DNA of 17,170 nt, taken from an uncultured Actinomycetes bacterium (GTDB taxonomy: Bacteria; Actinomycetota; Acidimicrobiia; Acidimicrobiales; Acidimicrobilacustridaceae). The stretch lies in the NCBI GenBank assembly GCA_937927725.1, contig CALBSE010000054.1, positions 1 through 17,170 of the forward strand, read 5' to 3'. The notes below the pieces were generated by a model that made no database searches, had not been told where the DNA came from, and was given only the letters and a program-made list of their open reading frames with translations. Below are positions 14,288-17,170 of this stretch, one piece after another; position 1 is the first letter of the stretch; every line of letters begins with the position of its first letter. The position numbers and the translations under genes are program-made.

Positions 14288-15121
14288 ATGTCGTCATCAC
14301 TTGCAGGCCGCTCAGCAATCGTCACCGGTGGTGGCACCGGCATCGGTGCCGCGTGCGCCACGCGTCTCGCCCAAGACGGCATGAACGTCACCATCTGCGG
14401 CCGCACCGAAAGCAAACTCACCGAGGTTGTCGATCGCATCAAGGCCGGCGGGGCCGCAGGTCAGATCCGTCATCAGGTCACCGACGTCACTGTTGAAGCC
14501 GATGTTGCTGCTCTCGTCGCCAACCACGTCGATGCCTTCGGTGGTCTCAATGGCTTTGTCGCAAACGCCGGTGGCGGTGGCGGCATGGGCCCCTATCACT
14601 TGCTCGACACCGACGAGTTCTTGCGCGTTCTTCATCTCAACGTGCTCGGCACGATGTTGTCGGTGAAGTACTCCGCCGCCCACATGGTCGCAGCAGGTGG
14701 CGGTTCGTTCGTCGGCATGTCCTCGCTTGCGGGCCACATTCCCCACCCGATGTTCGGCGCCTACTGCGTTTCGAAGGCCGGCATCGAAGAAATGATGCGC
14801 AACGCCGCAAACGAATACGGCGAGACCAAGGTGCGCTTCAACGCCATCCGCCCCGGTTTCATCTCCACCGAAATCATGGAAGGCATTCCGCGCGAATCTG
14901 CGGTGTACGACTCCTACATTGTCAACACGCCGCTCAACGATGTTGGTGAACCCGAAGATGTCGCCAACCTCGCCGCCTTCCTCCTCAGCGATGAAGCTCG
15001 CTGGATCACCGGCACCACGATCAACGTCGACGGTGGCCACCACTTGCGCTCTGGCCCGGACTTCCGCTCGTTCATCGAGCCGGCAATCGGTCACGACGCA
15101 ATGGTCGGTCGCATGTCGTGA
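14288..15121 (+). CDS. Classical SDR oxidoreductase (FabG-like)
   Basis: 277 aa. TGGGTGIG (13-20) binds the nucleotide and VANAGGGG (91-98) is the structural NAG motif. The catalytic residues are Ser146 and, exactly 13 residues later, Tyr159, with Lys163 (SSLAGHIPHP then YCVSK). RPGFISTEI (188-196) and the C-terminal WITGTTINVDGGHHL (239-253) are complete classical SDR landmarks. An Arg39 after the second strand hints at NADP(H). It is a 3-keto/hydroxyacyl or alcohol dehydrogenase type; the substrate is unknown. Its stop overlaps the GTG of the luciferase-like gene, so the two are translationally coupled and probably serve one pathway. Confidence 0.9.
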   Translation: MSSSLAGRSAIVTGGGTGIGAACATRLAQDGMNVTICGRTESKLTEVVDRIKAGGAAGQIRHQVTDVTVEADVAALVANHVDAFGGLNGFVANAGGGGGMGPYHLLDTDEFLRVLHLNVLGTMLSVKYSAAHMVAAGGGSFVGMSSLAGHIPHPMFGAYCVSKAGIEEMMRNAANEYGETKVRFNAIRPGFISTEIMEGIPRESAVYDSYIVNTPLNDVGEPEDVANLAAFLLSDEARWITGTTINVDGGHHLRSGPDFRSFIEPAIGHDAMVGRMS

Positions 15122-16083
15122 GGCTCGGCCTCTATTTCGATCTGCGTAACCCTGCACCTTGGGCCCGTCCGTGGCCCGAGGTGTACGGGCGAGCGCTCGA
15201 TCTTGTCGTCGAAGCCGAGCGTCTCGGCGCAGGATCGGTGTGGTTCTCTGAACACCATCTCTTTACCGACGGTTACCTCCCGCAACCGCTCACCTTTGCC
15301 GCAGCAGCTGCAGCACGGACCTCTCGCGTTCGTATCGGCACCGCGGTACTTGTTGCCGCACTGCGTCCCGCTGTACTGATCGCCGAAGAAGCCGCCGTCA
15401 TCGACCAACTCTCTGGCGGTCGACTCGAACTCGGCATCGGCGCCGGCTACAGCGTTCCTGAATACGAGCTCTACAACACCGATATCACAAAGCGCTACGG
15501 CCTCACCGATGCCGCCGTTGCCGAAATCCGACATCTGCTTGACGACGGAATTGTCACTCCCCCGGCAGCGCAAAATCCGTTCCCCATTTGGCTTGGCTAT
15601 CAAGGGCCGCAAGGAGCAAAGCGCGCTGGTCGACTCGGCGTTGGTCTTCTCAGTCTCGACCGCGCGCTTCTTGATCCGTACCGGTTAGGACTTGTCGAAG
15701 GCGGCCACGACCCCGCAATCGCCCGCACCGGTGGAATGCTCGACATCATCGTTGCCGACGATCCAGAAGCCGCCTTCGAACGAATTCTCCCCCACTACGC
15801 GCATCAGTTGAACTCCTATCGCGCAGCTGCTGTCGCAGGCTCGGGCCGCGATGCGCCGAAAGAAATCACTGTCGACAAGTTGCGCAGTGGCGCTGCACAG
15901 AAAGGCCAGATCCCTGGCCTTCGTGTTCTCACTCCAACCGATGCGGTGAACGCCATTCGTGAGGCCACCGATGGTTCACCCGTTGAGCACGTGTACTTGT
16001 GGGCGAGCGTGGCCGGCATGCCCGATGATCTCGTAGAGCGTCACGTTGAACTCGCGTGCACGCAGGTTGCGCCCAACCTCTAA
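15118..16083 (+). CDS. LLM-class (luciferase-like) flavin- or F420-dependent oxidoreductase
   Basis: 321 aa starting at the GTG at 15118, which overlaps the SDR stop (GTGA). The TIM-barrel luciferase-like fold is shown by GSVWFSEHHL (39-48, with SEHH), VRIGTAVLVAALRP (71-84) and the family motif DQLSGGRLELGIGAGY (96-111). GLGVG-type strands follow (RLGVGLLSLD, about 172-181). Members use reduced FMN with oxygen (mono-oxygenase) or F420 (dehydrogenase/reductase); the sequence does not settle which. The SDR partner suggests keto/hydroxy interconversion plus a flavin step such as Baeyer-Villiger oxidation or desaturation (inference). It converges on the third SDR with only 15 bp between the stops. 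Confidence 0.88.
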   Translation: MRLGLYFDLRNPAPWARPWPEVYGRALDLVVEAERLGAGSVWFSEHHLFTDGYLPQPLTFAAAAAARTSRVRIGTAVLVAALRPAVLIAEEAAVIDQLSGGRLELGIGAGYSVPEYELYNTDITKRYGLTDAAVAEIRHLLDDGIVTPPAAQNPFPIWLGYQGPQGAKRAGRLGVGLLSLDRALLDPYRLGLVEGGHDPAIARTGGMLDIIVADDPEAAFERILPHYAHQLNSYRAAAVAGSGRDAPKEITVDKLRSGAAQKGQIPGLRVLTPTDAVNAIREATDGSPVEHVYLWASVAGMPDDLVERHVELACTQVAPNL

Positions 16084-16098
16084 TTCGTTCTCGGCGAC

Positions 16099-16932
16099 TT
16101 AGTCAGTTTCAGGGAGCGGCGGTAACAGCCCCATGTGGCGGGCGATCTCTTGCGCCTCGTGATAGCTGCCGTTCTTTTCAGTCGTCGCCCCCGTGGTTGC
16201 AAGCCAAGCAATCGCTGCACCAACGACCGAAGGCTCGACACCGCGAGACGCAATCGCTCCGAGCTCAGTGACCATCTTCGTGCGCTCGGTCGCGACGAAT
16301 CCCGGGTCAACCGTGAACGCCACAATTCCTTGATCGCCGTATTCAAAAGCCAAGCGATCAGCGGCGCGATGGAAGCCCGCTTTCGACGCGCAATAGGCCA
16401 ACTGAGGTCCACCCTGACCAATGGGGAACTTCAACTTCCATTTTCCCGAACCAGAACCGATGTTGATGACAACGCCGCCGCCGCGAGACACCATGTGTGC
16501 GACTTGGGGCTGCAGCAAAAGCAGCTGTGCGGTGAGGTCGCCCCACATTTGATTGACGAGGTCTTCCGGGTCGGTTTCAAGGAAATGCTTTGGACCACCA
16601 CCCGCGACGTAAATCGCGTTGTTCACGACAACTTCAAGATGGCCAAGCCCAGCGATTGCTGCTTCCACTGCGGGAACGAGTGCATCACGGTCAAGCAGGT
16701 CAAGCGGGACCTGCACCGCGCGTTGGCCGAGTGCTTCGATCTCCGCTGCGGTCGACGCCAGACTGCCGGGAAGCACCTTGCCGTCATCAGTCAGCGCAGT
16801 CGGATCACCTTCGACAACTGTTCGGGCCGTGATGGCAACATCGAACCCAGCTTCGGCCAACGCGATTGCGGTAGCCCGGCCGATTCCACGACTGGCGCCC
16901 GTAACGAGCGCCGTTCTCGATGCAGTACTCAT
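16099..16932 (-). CDS. SDR oxidoreductase with extended active-site loop
   Basis: 277 aa from the ATG at 16932, preferred over the TTG at 16947 because the ATG overlaps the upstream stop as ATGA. GGAG lies about 10 nt upstream. The nucleotide motif is TGASRGIG (11-18). NNAI (104-107) replaces the usual NNAG. The catalytic region is NIGSGSGK (157-164), an insertion, then AYCASKAG (179-186) with Tyr180 and Lys184; the Ser-Tyr gap is about 20 residues. VDPGFVATERT (208-218) is normal for classical SDRs. The N-S-G-S-K pattern and the long loop match the SDR at 13365-14186, so the two belong to a related subfamily. A function in the same pathway is likely but not shown. Confidence 0.88.
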   Translation of the reverse strand: MSTASRTALVTGASRGIGRATAIALAEAGFDVAITARTVVEGDPTALTDDGKVLPGSLASTAAEIEALGQRAVQVPLDLLDRDALVPAVEAAIAGLGHLEVVVNNAIYVAGGGPKHFLETDPEDLVNQMWGDLTAQLLLLQPQVAHMVSRGGGVVINIGSGSGKWKLKFPIGQGGPQLAYCASKAGFHRAADRLAFEYGDQGIVAFTVDPGFVATERTKMVTELGAIASRGVEPSVVGAAIAWLATTGATTEKNGSYHEAQEIARHMGLLPPLPETD

Positions 16933-17170
16933 ACGTCTTGACTCCAATGAGACTGCCCTCGAGCTTCGCGGAACAACCGACGCGCATCAGGAAATGAATG
17001 GTTGTCGTGGTCTTCGCCCCACGTCGTGATTCCGTCGAATGACCAACGAGTCAAACAATTTATTGTGTAGAGGTTCGGATTGATTAGAAATCCAAGTGAG
17101 TTCGTGGTTTCACCACGAGCGTTGAACTCACGACCGAGTTCGTCGATACCGTCGAGTTCCACAATGAGCG
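16929..17170 (-). CDS. C-terminal part of an unrecognised protein (runs off the right end)
   Basis: About 80 residues are visible with no stop up to the window edge, so this is the 3' end of a gene that continues to the right; a GTG at 17162 is probably just an internal Val. The fragment is rich in Trp, Asp, His and Asn: LGFLINPNLYTINCLTRWSF, then a WGEDHDNHS run near the end. I do not recognise the family. Its stop overlaps the SDR start by 4 nt, so the two form an operon on the minus strand. Similarity to a conserved C-terminal segment of an uncharacterised actinobacterial family is possible. Confidence 0.6.
   Translation of the reverse strand, partial: LIVELDGIDELGREFNARGETTNSLGFLINPNLYTINCLTRWSFDGITTWGEDHDNHSFPDARRLFREARGQSHWSQDV

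Noticed and set aside
14312..15157. 281-aa frame antisense to the second SDR
   Set aside because: Asp/Gly/His/Val-rich mirror of a GC-biased gene; the sense strand has full SDR motifs and a ribosome site.
16096..16104. GACTTAGTC between the convergent luciferase-like and SDR genes as bidirectional terminator
   Set aside because: Only four pairs around one base and no T-runs on either side.

Overview
The window looks like a chromosomal stretch of an actinomycete, most likely of the Acidimicrobiia type. The signs are a moderately high GC content, a secretin-less Tad pilus operon whose small membrane proteins carry the actinobacterial GDxG motif before the membrane helix, many 4-nt ATGA/GTGA gene overlaps, TAnnnT -10 boxes placed 6 nt before start codons (leaderless transcripts), a CYP125/CYP142-like P450 and a luciferase-like flavin/F420 oxidoreductase. 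The assignment rests on style and family content, not on a marker gene.

Left part (about 1-7680): a Tad (tight adherence, type IVc) pilus locus. A protein with two Sm-like beta-barrel-looking repeats (117-668) converges on, and overlaps by 67 nt, a small MerR/excisionase-type HTH protein (602-826, minus). Divergent from the HTH gene runs an almost gap-free operon: cpaB, tadZ/cpaE, tadA/cpaF, tadB, tadC, a 74-aa pilin candidate and three TadE/TadF/TadG-like single-pass proteins (952-7646). It closes at a possible hairpin. No prepilin peptidase, secretin or TadD lies in the window.

Middle (7734-9982): a lone DMT/EamA-type permease, probably leaderless, then a cytochrome P450 with all conserved motifs. 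The P450 ends in a strong nested terminator hairpin that lies inside the coding sequence of the next, convergent gene.

Right part (9999-17170): a regulated metabolic neighbourhood. A 14-TM-type DHA2 efflux pump (minus) is divergent from a MarR regulator. That regulator starts an overlapping operon with a DegT-family PLP enzyme and a short-chain dehydrogenase (SDR). The DegT protein has His where aminotransferases carry the PLP lysine, as in the sugar 3-dehydrases ColD and RfbH. A second SDR is coupled by a GTGA overlap to a luciferase-like oxidoreductase. On the minus strand a third SDR follows, by a 4-nt overlap, the C-terminal end of an unrecognised protein running off the window. Together these suggest oxidation or modification of an unknown hydrophobic or keto compound with MarR-controlled export. 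The substrate is not visible from sequence.

The most notable observations are the Lys-to-His DegT enzyme in a cluster without obvious nucleotide-sugar genes, the terminator embedded in a convergent CDS, the candidate MarR operator over a leaderless promoter, and the double Sm-like protein next to the pilus operon. No RNA genes, CRISPR arrays, insertion sequences or long repeats were seen. No stretch over 300 bases lacks a gene.
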